Origin: Marasmitruncus massiliensis
GTDB taxonomy: Bacteria; Bacillota; Clostridia; Oscillospirales; Ruminococcaceae
Assembly (NCBI RefSeq): GCF_900186535.1
Contig: NZ_FYDE01000004.1
Span: 62,001-126,000 of the forward strand
DNA length: 64,000 nucleotides
Direction: 5' to 3'
Position 1 is the first letter of the stretch; the number at the start of each line of letters is the position of its first letter. Shown here in pieces: positions 40,764-49,442 of the stretch. Position numbers and translations under genes: made by a program. The notes below the pieces were generated by a model. It had not been told where the DNA came from, did not search any database, and saw nothing but the letters and a program-made list of their open reading frames with translations.

Positions 40764-41975
40764 ATGCAAGAAGGACAGGAACCGGAAAAAATGCAAATAC
40801 AGATGCTGGGCGGCTTTCAGATCACAATCGGAGAAATCACTATTAAAGATACCGACAACCATTCCCAGCAGATGTGGAACCTTTTGGAATACCTGATCGT
40901 ATTCCGCAATCAGGCGATATCCCCTAGGAGTCTGGCGGATTCACTGTGGCCGGGGGATAAAAGCAACAATCCTTCCAACGCTTTGAAAAATCTGATTTAC
41001 CGGATCCGCACGATGTTTGCGGGATACGGAGTGCCATTTGCCAGGGAACTGATTCGCTATCATCAAAACACATACTCCTGGAATAACAGCTTTGCCTGCG
41101 AGATAGACATCGAGCAGTTTGCGAACCTGTGCGCGCAGGCGGCGGATGCCGGACAGCCCGATGAAACCCGGATTGCCCTTTATCTGCGCGCGTTCGAACT
41201 TTACCGCGGCAACTTTCTTCCCAATTCCGGCTACCGCGAGTGGGCGGTTGCGCTTGTGAATGATTATCGCAGGCTTTATTTCAGCAGTGTGTATGATGCC
41301 TGTGCGCTTTTGGCAGCGAATAACCGGTTCGACACGATAGAAGCGGTATGTGGGAAGGCTATTGAGTTCGACCCGTTTGAGGAATGTGCCCATCAGTATT
41401 TCATAGAAGCGCTGGTTCGCCAGGGAAAGCAGTCCCACGCACTTGCCCATTATAACGAACTGACGGAATTATTCTATCGGGAACTGGGAGTTTCCCTGTC
41501 GGAAAGTGTTCGAAGCCTTTACCGGGAAATCGTGAAAACCGTCAACAGCGTGCAAACCGATCTGAGCGTGATCAAAGAGGATCTTTGCGAACAGCAGGCG
41601 GCCCAGGGTGCGTTTTACTGCGCATATGAGATTTTCAAATGTATGTACCGCGTCGAGGCGCGGACAGCCACCCGTACCGGCCAGTCGATTTTTATCGCGC
41701 TGCTGACCGTAACCGATCAGAACAACCAGGTTCCTGAGTTGCCGCTGCTCGGCAAAGTCATGGATCAGCTTTTGGAATCCGTCCGGCTGTCTTTGCGGAA
41801 GGGGGATGTCATTTCCCGTTTTTCCGCCACGCAATATGTCCTGATGCTGCCGACGCTCACTTATGAAAACGGCCGGATTGTGCTTTCCCGCATAGAGAAA
41901 CGATTTAAGCAGGATTTCCGCGGAAAGGAAATCAAACTGCACACGGCGCTCCAGCCTCTGGACCCGTTAAAATAG
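40764..41975 (+). CDS. BTAD-type (SARP-like) transcriptional regulator
   Basis: About 403 residues: a winged-helix domain (residues 10-95, MLGGFQITIG, LLEYLIVFRNQAISPRSLADSLWPG, ALKNLIYRIRTMF), then a bacterial transcriptional activation domain of TPR-like helices (FELYRGNFLPNSGYREWAV, FDPFEECAHQYFIEALVRQGKQSHALAHYNEL) and a GGDEF-like, degenerate C-terminal region. GGGGAG nine bases before ATG 40764 favours this start over 40743. The target is unknown; the following gene is the first candidate. Confidence 0.75.
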   Translation: MQEGQEPEKMQIQMLGGFQITIGEITIKDTDNHSQQMWNLLEYLIVFRNQAISPRSLADSLWPGDKSNNPSNALKNLIYRIRTMFAGYGVPFARELIRYHQNTYSWNNSFACEIDIEQFANLCAQAADAGQPDETRIALYLRAFELYRGNFLPNSGYREWAVALVNDYRRLYFSSVYDACALLAANNRFDTIEAVCGKAIEFDPFEECAHQYFIEALVRQGKQSHALAHYNELTELFYRELGVSLSESVRSLYREIVKTVNSVQTDLSVIKEDLCEQQAAQGAFYCAYEIFKCMYRVEARTATRTGQSIFIALLTVTDQNNQVPELPLLGKVMDQLLESVRLSLRKGDVISRFSATQYVLMLPTLTYENGRIVLSRIEKRFKQDFRGKEIKLHTALQPLDPLK

Positions 41976-41990
41976 AAAGGGGTATTTTCA

Positions 41991-42491
41991 TTGCCGATCC
42001 GAGGCGCCTTTCTGCAGCCCAGCACAGTCGCAAAAACGCTGGTATGCATTGATTCGATCGAACCGGCCGGGTTTTCCGGCAGGTTTTACAATCCTCATCT
42101 GCCGGATTGCGTCCCGTTTTGCGGAGCTTTTGACCTTGTGAATCGGATGGACCGGATGTTCGACCAATTGGGATTTCCGCATGCCGCGTTTCGATACCGA
42201 TCCTTTTACAAATCGCGATTGGAGCGGTTCTGCCGCCCGGAACCGGCAGAACCGGCATGTTTCCAGGATGAAAGCGTGTTTGCAAGTGAAAAAGGAGCGA
42301 AGATGACGGTGATTGTGCAGGTAAATACCCGCCGGAGCGCTACATGGCAGGGGACTGCGTTTTGGGTGGAACAAAGCTGCCGTGTTGATTTTCAGAGCGC
42401 CTGCGATTTGATCCGTTTAATATTCAGATCGGTCTCTTCCATGGGAGGAAGAATGGACCTGCTTGAATGGGAAGAAAACGTGCAGGAATAA
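41991..42491 (+). CDS. Hypothetical protein with WQGT C-terminal domain, 166 aa
   Basis: AGAAAGGGG precedes a TTG start, 15 bases after the BTAD gene, so it shares its transcript. The first 105 residues are Cys- and Phe-rich and unrecognised. The last 55 (VIVQVNTRRSATWQGTAFWV, then SACDLIRLIFRSV) resemble a short domain that recurs in clostridial proteins as NATWQGTVTW..FRSALELIKLI. Its role is not known. Confidence 0.6.
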   Translation: MPIRGAFLQPSTVAKTLVCIDSIEPAGFSGRFYNPHLPDCVPFCGAFDLVNRMDRMFDQLGFPHAAFRYRSFYKSRLERFCRPEPAEPACFQDESVFASEKGAKMTVIVQVNTRRSATWQGTAFWVEQSCRVDFQSACDLIRLIFRSVSSMGGRMDLLEWEENVQE

Positions 42492-42514
42492 AGGCAGGGT
42501 TTCCTGCCTTTTTT
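42491..42514 (+). terminator. Terminator of the BTAD operon
   Basis: AAGGCAGG, GTTT loop, CCTGCCTT, then TTTT, directly at the stop. Confidence 0.8.
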
Positions 42515-42617
42515 ACGATTCCGACAGGAAGAAGTAAAGATTTTGCCTGATTGGTCGTTTCAGAAATTGCCCATACTGAAAAAGGCGGGCTGAAAAATAA
42601 AGAAAAACTGGATTTAG

Positions 42618-42646
42618 TTGACAGTTTACGGCAATTTTCATACAAT
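42618..42646 (+). promoter_or_regulatory. Promoter of the YtvI-like gene
   Basis: -35 TTGACA, 17-bp spacer, -10 TACAAT. Confidence 0.7.
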
Positions 42647-42725
42647 AAGGAAAAGAATGGAATAAATGAACAGAAACGAACCGCGCTTTTCCGCAGAATT
42701 CAGCCAGACGGGAGAAGGAGCCAAC

Positions 42726-43829
42726 TTGACAATTGAAAAAAAACGGGCATTTCTGATCAACTGCTTATTTACCGCGTGTATTCTGACACTGGCCTATCTG
42801 TGTTTCAAATATCTTCTGGCATGGATGCTGCCGTTTGTGATCGGCCTGATTACAGCCGCCTGTCTGCAAAGGACCATTCATTTTCTGGCGGAAAAAACCC
42901 ACCAGAATAAACGCCTGCTTTCGCCGATTGTGGCTTTTATCCTGGTTTCCACTGTCGGAATCCTGTTTGTGCTTTTGGTATATAACGCTGCCAATGAGCT
43001 TGGCGAGCTGATCAACCGCCTGCCGGGGCTCTACCAGAGCGCGGCGCCGGCTATCGCGGATGTGCTGAACCGTACGCTGGAGAGCATTGTATTTGCGCTC
43101 CCGGACGAGATGGAAACACAGATTCGCGCGCTGGCCGCTCAAATGATGGCTGATATGCAGTCGAATATTATTGATTTTTCCACTTCGGCTGTCGCCTGGG
43201 CGGCCAACAAGGCTTCCCTGCTGCCGTCCGTGCTCATTTCAATCATTATTACGGTAGTCGCGACCTTTTTTATGACTGTTGAATTTGATAATATCATCAA
43301 GTTCTGTAAACTGCAGATACCGGAAAAATACAGGGCGCAGGTAATCTCCAGCTGGAATTCGTTCAGCAAGACGGTGGTGGGCATGCTTTCGTCCTATCTG
43401 TTGATCATGTTTATTACATTTGTCGAGCTTTCAGCCGGATTGATTCTGCTGAAGGTAAACTATGCGGTCCTTTTGGCGGCGATGATTTCGCTTGTTGATA
43501 TTCTGCCGGTGCTCGGCACAGGAACAATCCTGATTCCGTGGGGCATTATTGCAATGATGATCGGAAAAACAAGTTTTGGAGCCGGAATTCTTGGAATCTA
43601 CTTTGGGATTACAATTATCAGAAATATTCTGGAGCCACGGATTATCGGCAAACGCATCGGCCTTCACCCGCTGGTGACGCTGATGTTTATGTATCTTGGT
43701 CTGCATGTTCTGGGACTGCTTGGAATGTTTCTGTTTCCGCTTACGGTTATCATTCTTAAAAATTTGCAGGATTCCGGCGTTGTCCAATTCTGGAAAACAG
43801 AGAAATCTCTCAACGAGCCCAACCAATAG
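42726..43829 (+). CDS. ytvI: AI-2E family permease, YtvI-like
   Basis: About 367 residues with eight hydrophobic segments in the AI-2E pattern: two N-terminal helices (LFTACILTLAYLCFKYLLAWMLPFVIGL), a central amphipathic stretch, then ILISxxVDxLPVxGTGTxLIPW-like SLVDILPVLGTGTILIPWG and PRIIGKRIGLHPLVTLMFMYLG. TTG 42726 is preferred (GAAGGAG six bases upstream, TIEKKRAF start), though ATG 42666 is possible. YtvI is a sporulation-associated membrane protein in bacilli and clostridia. Its transport substrate is unknown. Confidence 0.75.
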   Translation: MTIEKKRAFLINCLFTACILTLAYLCFKYLLAWMLPFVIGLITAACLQRTIHFLAEKTHQNKRLLSPIVAFILVSTVGILFVLLVYNAANELGELINRLPGLYQSAAPAIADVLNRTLESIVFALPDEMETQIRALAAQMMADMQSNIIDFSTSAVAWAANKASLLPSVLISIIITVVATFFMTVEFDNIIKFCKLQIPEKYRAQVISSWNSFSKTVVGMLSSYLLIMFITFVELSAGLILLKVNYAVLLAAMISLVDILPVLGTGTILIPWGIIAMMIGKTSFGAGILGIYFGITIIRNILEPRIIGKRIGLHPLVTLMFMYLGLHVLGLLGMFLFPLTVIILKNLQDSGVVQFWKTEKSLNEPNQ

Positions 43830-43877
43830 CCGGCGATTTTGAATATGCAGGAATTTTGCTGATAAGGAGTGGTACTA

Positions 43878-45122
43878 ATGGCTACTTTTCAGGAATTATA
43901 TGAAACCTTACTCAAAGCATCTGTTCAGCGCGGACAGGCCAGCGCCGATTCGGTGAAAGGTCTGGATTATGACCCTCAGCATCTGGACTGTCTGCTGCAT
44001 CCGGAAAAGCATCCGGTCATCTGGCAGCTTGCGGACTGTGACTGCCCGCCCGACGCGCCCTGCATGGCTTCCTGCGAGTTTGACGCGATTTCCCGCAAAG
44101 AAGGGGTCCCCCGGGTTGCAATCGATGTTACCCGCTGTGTCGGGTGCGCCGCCTGCGCGGAAAGCTGCCGTTCGGGCAAGCTGACTGCTTCAAAGGATAT
44201 CTTGCCGGCGCTCGAGGCGGTCAGGAACGCCAAGGGGCTGGCCTACGCGCTGATTGCTCCCGCGTTTCAGGGCCAGTTCAGCCCGGATGTAACGCCGGGG
44301 ATGCTGCGCAGCGCCTTTCTGAAGCTGGGCTTTGACGGAATGCTGGAAGTTGCGTTGTTTGCCGATATTCTGACGCTGAAAGAGGCGTTCGAATTTGACC
44401 AGAATATCCATAAGGAGGAAGACTTTCAGCTGACCAGCTGCTGCTGTCCCCTCTGGATTGCCATGCTGCGCAAAAGCTACAGCCAGCTGATGCCCCACGT
44501 GCCCGGCGCCGTTTCTCCGATGATCGCCTGCGGCCGTGCGGTAAAGGCGCTGCATCCTGATGCGGTCACTGTTTTTGTGGGCCCCTGCCTTGCCAAAAAG
44601 TCCGAGGCCAGGGAGCCGGATTTAAAGGGCGCGGTGGATTATGTGCTGACCTTTGAGGAGATGCGGGACGTTTTTGATGCCGCCGGAATCGATCCGTCAG
44701 AAATGGAGGATAAAGAACGCGACCACTCCTCCCGTGCCGGCCGCATTTATGCCCATACGGGCGGTGTGAGCGAGGCGGTCCGCTCAACGGTGGAACGCCT
44801 GAACCCACACCGCAAGATCACGGTGAAGACGCAGCAGGCCGATGGCGTAAGGAACTGCAAGGAAATGCTGGCCGCTTTGACGGCGGGTAACACGCATGCG
44901 AATTTCTATGAGGGCATGGGCTGCGTGGGAGGCTGCGTAGGCGGCCCGAAAGCGATTATCGATAAGGAACAGGGCAGGGACAATGTGGTGGCCTATGGCG
45001 AACAGGCGCTTTATCCGACGCCGATGGACAATCCATATGTGATTGAGCTGCTTCACAGGCTGGGAATCGACACGGTGGAAACCCTGCTGAATGACAGCGA
45101 TATTTTTATCAGAAAGCTCTGA
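43878..45122 (+). CDS. [FeFe]-hydrogenase-like iron-sulphur protein
   Basis: 414 residues. Two ferredoxin-type clusters come first (CDCPPDAPCMASC and CVGCAACAESC). The catalytic-type domain follows: TSCCCPLW in place of TSCCPxW, FVGPCLAKKSEA in place of MPCxxKxxE and YEGMGCVGGCVGGP in place of ExMxCxxGCxxGG. All four cysteines that would hold the H-cluster are present, so catalysis or a sensory role is possible, but the loops are divergent. The maturases HydEFG are not in the window. AAGGAG sets the ATG at 43878. It is followed 74 bases on by a metal-dependent regulator. Confidence 0.8.
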   Translation: MATFQELYETLLKASVQRGQASADSVKGLDYDPQHLDCLLHPEKHPVIWQLADCDCPPDAPCMASCEFDAISRKEGVPRVAIDVTRCVGCAACAESCRSGKLTASKDILPALEAVRNAKGLAYALIAPAFQGQFSPDVTPGMLRSAFLKLGFDGMLEVALFADILTLKEAFEFDQNIHKEEDFQLTSCCCPLWIAMLRKSYSQLMPHVPGAVSPMIACGRAVKALHPDAVTVFVGPCLAKKSEAREPDLKGAVDYVLTFEEMRDVFDAAGIDPSEMEDKERDHSSRAGRIYAHTGGVSEAVRSTVERLNPHRKITVKTQQADGVRNCKEMLAALTAGNTHANFYEGMGCVGGCVGGPKAIIDKEQGRDNVVAYGEQALYPTPMDNPYVIELLHRLGIDTVETLLNDSDIFIRKL

Positions 45123-45195
45123 TCCCCCGCTTGATGCAAAGCGGAAAAGATGATAAAATCATTGCATGACATTCCGCCAAAGGAGGACACCCCAT

Positions 45196-45573
45196 ATGCC
45201 CATGCATGAATCGGGAGAAAACTACCTGGAAACCATTTTGATTCTGGAGAACAAGAACGGTTCCGTGCGTTCGATTGATATTGCAAACGAGCTTGACTAT
45301 TCGAAACCGAGCATCAGCCGCGCGATGGGGATCCTTCGCAAGAGCGGGTTTATCACCATGGAGGACAGCGGGCGTATCCTGCTTACGCCGAGAGGGCGGG
45401 CAAAGGCCTCTGAAATATACGAGCGCCATCTGCTGCTCACCCGGTATCTGGTGCTGACCCTTTCTGTCGATCAGGAAACTGCCGCAAGTGATGCCTGCCG
45501 GATTGAACATGTGATCAGCGCTGAAACGTTCGCAAAGGTCAAGGAGTATGTGGAAAGGGAGGACGGCAAATGA
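45196..45573 (+). CDS. Metal-dependent transcriptional regulator, DtxR/MntR family
   Basis: 125 residues: winged helix (SIDIANELDYSKPSISRAMGIL, GFITMEDSGRILLTPRGRAKA) and a dimerisation helix set with metal-type residues HES near the start and RIEHVIS near 108. There is no C-terminal FeoA/SH3 domain, as in MntR. AAAGGAGG nine bases before ATG 45196 sets the start. It probably senses Fe or Mn. The stop overlaps the next start. Confidence 0.85.
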   Translation: MPMHESGENYLETILILENKNGSVRSIDIANELDYSKPSISRAMGILRKSGFITMEDSGRILLTPRGRAKASEIYERHLLLTRYLVLTLSVDQETAASDACRIEHVISAETFAKVKEYVEREDGK

Positions 45574-45719
45574 GCCTGAACAGTGAGCCGGTGCCGGAGG
45601 AAAATGACCTGCTCCGTCTGATAGATGAAGGAATCTTCGGCTTGAACGGCGATGAAAAAACCACCGTTTCTGTTGATGTGGAGCAGATTATTAAAAGTGA
45701 AGAAAAGAAAAAAGCATAA
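45570..45719 (+). CDS. Small acidic protein coupled to the DtxR-type gene, 49 aa
   Basis: ATG overlaps the regulator's stop (ATGA), and GGGAGG lies ten bases upstream. The peptide (MSLNSEPVPEENDLLRLIDE, ending VEQIIKSEEKKKA) is acidic and helical with a basic tail; no membrane segment. A terminator overlaps the stop, so it is the true end of the operon. Function unknown. Confidence 0.6.
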   Translation: MSLNSEPVPEENDLLRLIDEGIFGLNGDEKTTVSVDVEQIIKSEEKKKA

Positions 45720-45757
45720 AAATGGCTGCCGCTTTCTGCGGCAGCCATTTTTTATAT
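45719..45757 (+). terminator. Terminator shared by convergent genes
   Basis: AAAATGGCTGCCGC, short loop, GCGGCAGCCATTTTTT. A T-run occurs on each strand. Confidence 0.85.
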
Positions 45758-45769
45758 GCTGTACCTCAA

Positions 45770-46141
45770 TCAGGAATGATGTTTGTCCATCAGCTCTACA
45801 ACTTCCGCAAAGAATTTGAAGAGAAAAGGCAGCGAGCAGAACAGAAAGGAGGTAGAGATACCGGCCAGCGTATAAAGCAGCGCAATGCCTATCGACGCTC
45901 CCTGCTGCAGATAGCTAGTGATGCTCAGGTAAAGCTGGAGGATCAAAAAAATGCCCATGACGACCAGAAGAACAACAAAGACACCGTTGAGAAGCTTTGC
46001 AGTTGCATTCTGATAGCCTTTTCCGGAGACAGTGGCAATCGTCTCTGTAACTTCCGGCACATCCGGGGTGTCCGTAAAATTGGGAGTGTTCAGTTCTTCC
46101 GTGGTGGATTCTGCCGTGTCGTTGCTGTTCAGATCATTCAT
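45770..46141 (-). CDS. Two-helix membrane protein, 123 aa
   Basis: An Asn/Thr/Glu-rich cytoplasmic N-terminus (1-45) is followed by two membrane helices (LLNGVFVVLLVVMGIFLILQ and a second near 80-105, IALLYTLAGISTSFLFCSL). AGGAATTG precedes the ATG. The family is not recognised. Confidence 0.6.
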   Translation of the reverse strand: MNDLNSNDTAESTTEELNTPNFTDTPDVPEVTETIATVSGKGYQNATAKLLNGVFVVLLVVMGIFLILQLYLSITSYLQQGASIGIALLYTLAGISTSFLFCSLPFLFKFFAEVVELMDKHHS

Positions 46142-46413
46142 TTCACAATTCCTCCAAATAAAATTGATTTTAATTCATCCATTATAAGAATAGCAGAATT
46201 TGGATCATTCGTAAAGAGCGGATGAAGGACAGCGCCCGCCAATATCTATATTTGTCTGCGGACTCTTTCAGCTATGATATGCTTTTGTAGAATTCCCAAA
46301 TAATGAGCAAATATGAAGAAAAATTCCATTTCTCCGGTTTGGAAAGGTTTTTTGCCGTTAAAGAGGCTTGTCCACCGAAAAATAAAAGTTTTTGTCGTGT
46401 AAAGAAAAAAGCC

Positions 46414-46442
46414 TTGACACTGATATGCCGGTCCTGTATAAT
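46414..46442 (+). promoter_or_regulatory. Consensus promoter of ylxM-ffh
   Basis: -35 TTGACA, 17-bp spacer, -10 TATAAT, a full match to the sigma-A consensus. The rest of 46142-46413 shows no gene. Confidence 0.85.
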
Positions 46443-46458
46443 ACAGCAAGAGGGAACG

Positions 46459-46479
46459 TGTAAAGTCAACTACTTTACA
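46459..46479 (+). promoter_or_regulatory. Inverted repeat in the ylxM leader
   Basis: TGTAAAGT, 5-bp CAACT centre, ACTTTACA. It starts about ten bases after the predicted transcription start. It may be a repressor site or a small 5' hairpin. No known operator consensus was matched with confidence. Confidence 0.4.
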
Positions 46480-46496
46480 TGATTGGGGGCAGGAAA

Positions 46497-46859
46497 GTGG
46501 CTAAAAATCTTGAGATTTCGCTGCTGCTGGATTTTTACGGCGAAATGCTTACCGAAAAACAACGCGATGTGGTGGAGCTATACTACAACGAAGATTTGTC
46601 CCTTGCGGAGATCGCAGCCCACAGCCAGATTACCCGGCAGGGTGTGCGCGACTCCATTAAACGTGCCGAAGGAGTACTGCTGGATCTGGAGGCGCGCCTG
46701 GGCCTTGCAAAAAGATTCCGCAAAATTCAGGATGGGCTGGACCAGATTATCAGCGACGCGCGCTTTATCCAGGAATCCGGGGGCAGGGTCGGCATTTCGC
46801 GCGAGGTTTCCCAGCGCGCGGAAAACATTATCCGGATTGCCGGCAGCCTCAACGAATAA
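46497..46859 (+). CDS. ylxM: YlxM-type DNA-binding protein, SRP-associated
   Basis: 120 residues of the UPF0122 family: LLLDFYGEMLTEKQRDVVELYY and the sigma-region-4-like helix-turn-helix DLSLAEIAAHSQITRQGVRDSIKRAE. GTG 46497 is chosen (GGGGGCAGG just upstream; the upstream ATG 46479 has no ribosome site and falls in the inverted repeat). YlxM acts with Ffh in streptococci and is encoded before it, as here. Confidence 0.85.
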   Translation: MAKNLEISLLLDFYGEMLTEKQRDVVELYYNEDLSLAEIAAHSQITRQGVRDSIKRAEGVLLDLEARLGLAKRFRKIQDGLDQIISDARFIQESGGRVGISREVSQRAENIIRIAGSLNE

Positions 46860-46904
46860 AATCAGTCTTACATACAAAGCTGAACGGGAATGGTGGTGAA
46901 CCCC

Positions 46905-48278
46905 ATGGCGTTTGAAGGACTTTCCGATAAGCTTTCCGCTGTTTTCAAGAAGATGAGGAACAAAGGAAAGCTCAAGGAAGCGGACATTAAGGAAGCAATG
47001 CGCGAGGTTCGCCTTGCGCTTTTGGAAGCGGATGTCAACTATAAGGTGGCGAAAGAATTCGTCGCCAAAGTGACGGAAAAAGCGGTGGGCAACGAGGTGC
47101 TTGAGAGCCTGACGCCCGCCCAGATGGTTATCAAAATCGTCAATGAAGAGCTGACCGCGCTGATGGGCGAAAGCAATGTGCGCGTCAATTTTGCGAGCCG
47201 TCCGCCGACGGTCATCATGATGTGCGGCCTGCAGGGCTCCGGTAAGACGACCCATTCCGCCAAACTGGCGCTGCATTTTAAAAATCAGGGAAAACGCCCG
47301 CTTCTCGCGGCGTGCGACGTATACCGCCCGGCTGCGATCGAGCAGCTTCAGATAGTCGGCGCGAAAGCGGGGGCGCCTGTCTTTGAAATGGGGCAGGGAA
47401 ACCCTGTGGAGATTGCGCGCAAAGCGGTTGCCCACGCGAAGGATCACGGCAACGACGTGGTCATTTTGGATACGGCCGGACGTTTGCATATCGATGAAAC
47501 CCTGATGGGCGAACTGCAATCGATCAAAGAAGAGGTTGCCCCGCAGGAAATCCTGCTGGTCATCGATGCGATGGTCGGTCAGGACGCGGTCAATGTAGCC
47601 TCCAAATTCAATGAGGCGCTTGGAATTGACGGCGTCATTCTCACAAAGCTGGACGGCGATACCCGCGGCGGTGCCGCGCTGTCGGTCCGCGCGGTGACGG
47701 GCAAGCCCATTAAGTTCGCGGGTATGGGAGAAAAGCTCGAAGACCTGGAACCGTTTTATCCGGACCGGATGGCTTCCCGTATTCTCGGCATGGGCGACGT
47801 GCTGACGCTGATTGAAAAAGCGCAGCAGGATTTCGATTCCAAACAGGCCATGGAAATGGCGCAGAAAATGAAGGAAAATTCCTTCGATTTCAATGATATG
47901 CTTGCACAGATGCGGCAGCTTAAAAAGATGGGCCCGCTTTCCAGTGTAATGAATATGATCCCGGGTGTTTCGGGCAAGCTCAAAGAGGAGGACGCTGAAA
48001 AGGGCGAGCGCGAGATGCGCCGCGTGGAGGCGATCATTCTTTCGATGACACCGGCCGAACGCGCCAAGCCCGCGCTTATTAACCCGGCGAGGAAGCGCAG
48101 GATTGCGGCGGGTAGCGGTGCGGAGGTCTCCGACGTGAACCGCCTGCTCAAGCAAAACGAGCAGATTCAAAAACTGTTCCGTTCCGTTTCTGGCAAGAAA
48201 GGCGGAAAACACCGCCGCCTCCCGTTTGGAGGGATGGGCGGCATGCCGCCCGGGGGAATGCCCGGAATGCCTTTTTAA
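46905..48278 (+). CDS. ffh: Signal recognition particle protein Ffh
   Basis: 457 residues: N domain, GTPase with GLQGSGKTTHSAKL, DTAGR, TKLDGD, then the Met-rich M domain that binds 4.5S RNA and signal sequences, ending in a GGMGGMPPGGMPGMPF tail. Family start is MAFEGLSDKL at ATG 46905, with GGTGGTGA upstream. It targets membrane proteins to the translocon. Confidence 0.96.
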   Translation: MAFEGLSDKLSAVFKKMRNKGKLKEADIKEAMREVRLALLEADVNYKVAKEFVAKVTEKAVGNEVLESLTPAQMVIKIVNEELTALMGESNVRVNFASRPPTVIMMCGLQGSGKTTHSAKLALHFKNQGKRPLLAACDVYRPAAIEQLQIVGAKAGAPVFEMGQGNPVEIARKAVAHAKDHGNDVVILDTAGRLHIDETLMGELQSIKEEVAPQEILLVIDAMVGQDAVNVASKFNEALGIDGVILTKLDGDTRGGAALSVRAVTGKPIKFAGMGEKLEDLEPFYPDRMASRILGMGDVLTLIEKAQQDFDSKQAMEMAQKMKENSFDFNDMLAQMRQLKKMGPLSSVMNMIPGVSGKLKEEDAEKGEREMRRVEAIILSMTPAERAKPALINPARKRRIAAGSGAEVSDVNRLLKQNEQIQKLFRSVSGKKGGKHRRLPFGGMGGMPPGGMPGMPF

Positions 48279-48351
48279 TTGATTTCACCCGGGTTCCCGG
48301 TTGAATAAATGTTCAGACGAAAGTTTGCAAATTTTATAGGAGGTGACATAC

Positions 48352-48594
48352 ATGGCTGTTAAAATCAGATTGAGAAGAATGGGTGCGAAGAAAGCTCCTT
48401 TTTACCGTATCGTGGTTGCTGACTCCCGTTATCCCAGAGACGGCAGGTTCATTGAGGAGATTGGTTCCTACGATCCGACCAAGGATCCTTCCGTAATCAA
48501 AGTGGACGCTGAAAAGGCAAAGAAATGGCTTTCGAACGGCGCTCAGCCTACCGATACCGTTAAGGCGCTGCTGAAAATCGAAGGCGTGCTCTAA
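48352..48594 (+). CDS. rpsP: 30S ribosomal protein S16
   Basis: 80 residues, standard [20 protein letters not shown] start and [30 protein letters not shown] lies seven bases before ATG 48352. In the usual position between ffh and khpA. Confidence 0.96.
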   Translation: MAVKIRLRRMGAKKAPFYRIVVADSRYPRDGRFIEEIGSYDPTKDPSVIKVDAEKAKKWLSNGAQPTDTVKALLKIEGVL

Positions 48595-48617
48595 TATGGA
48601 CGTGGAGGTAAATCGTT

Positions 48618-48851
48618 TTGGATAAGCTGATCGTTACCATAGCACGAGACCTCGTGGAGGATAAGGACGCTGTTCATGTAACTGTCGACGAGCCCAACGA
48701 GGAAGGCCTGGTTGTTTACCACCTTCATGTCGCCCCCGACGACATGGGACGTGTCATCGGAAAGCAGGGCAGGATCGCTAAGGCAATCCGCACTGTTGTC
48801 CGTGCGGCAGCGAATAAAGCCGAAATGAAGGTTGCCGTTGAAATCGACTGA
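48618..48851 (+). CDS. khpA: KH-domain RNA-binding protein KhpA
   Basis: 77 residues with one KH domain carrying the GxxG loop in GRVIGKQGRIAKAIRTVV. The TTG start is set by GGAGG nine bases upstream. KhpA works with KhpB as an RNA chaperone in Gram-positives. Confidence 0.9.
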   Translation: MDKLIVTIARDLVEDKDAVHVTVDEPNEEGLVVYHLHVAPDDMGRVIGKQGRIAKAIRTVVRAAANKAEMKVAVEID

Positions 48852-48852
48852 A

Positions 48853-48884
48853 AAAAGCAGGGAGGCGAAAGCCTCCCTGCTTTT
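48853..48884 (+). terminator. Terminator after khpA
   Basis: AAAAGCAGGGAGGC, GAAA tetraloop, GCCTCCCTGCTTTT. It begins at the khpA stop, so rimM-trmD is partly uncoupled. Confidence 0.85.
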
Positions 48885-48932
48885 GAACACTGTGCTTTCG
48901 GGCAGAAAAGCTTGCAGGGCGAGGAGAAAACG

Positions 48933-49442
48933 ATGAAAAAGCAGTTTTTGGAATGCGGAAAGATTGTAACTACCCAGGGAATCAAGGGCGAAGTGCGCGT
49001 ACAGCCGTGGTGCGATACGCCTGACTTTCTGCTGGATTTTGAGACCCTTTATCTGGACAAAGGCGAAACATCTGTCCGGATTCAGAATTCCCGTGTCCAG
49101 AAAAATATTGTGGTGCTCAAGATTGAAGGCGTGGAGACTGTGGAACAGGCGGTCCTTCTGCGAAACAAGATTATCTATATCAGCCGTGAAGACGCGGAGC
49201 TGGCAGAAGGGGAATATTTTGTGCAGGACCTGATTGGATGCCGGGTAGTGGATGCGGACACCGGGGCGGATTACGGGGAGATATTTGATGTGGAATCCAC
49301 AGGCGCCAACGATGTTTACTGTCTGGAGGATAAGGCGGGTGTCAAGAGATACGTCCCCGCCATCCCGCAGGTTGTGCTGGAACGGGATCTCGACGGCGGG
49401 ATCATCAAAATCCGTCCGCTGGAGGGACTGTTTGATGCTTAA
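48933..49442 (+). CDS. rimM: 16S rRNA processing protein RimM
   Basis: 169 residues. The N-terminal barrel has GKIVTTQGIKGEVRVQPW; a PRC-barrel follows (YFVQDLIGCRVVDADTGADYGEI, and VPAIPQVVLERDLDGGIIKIRPLEGL). GGCGAGGAG precedes ATG 48933. It assists maturation of the 30S head near S19. Its last eight bases overlap trmD. Confidence 0.93.
   Translation: MKKQFLECGKIVTTQGIKGEVRVQPWCDTPDFLLDFETLYLDKGETSVRIQNSRVQKNIVVLKIEGVETVEQAVLLRNKIIYISREDAELAEGEYFVQDLIGCRVVDADTGADYGEIFDVESTGANDVYCLEDKAGVKRYVPAIPQVVLERDLDGGIIKIRPLEGLFDA

Noticed and set aside
46578-48212. 544-codon open frame antisense to ffh
   Set aside because: It mirrors the codon pattern of ffh exactly, has no ribosome site and its translation has no domain; it is a shadow of a GC-rich gene.
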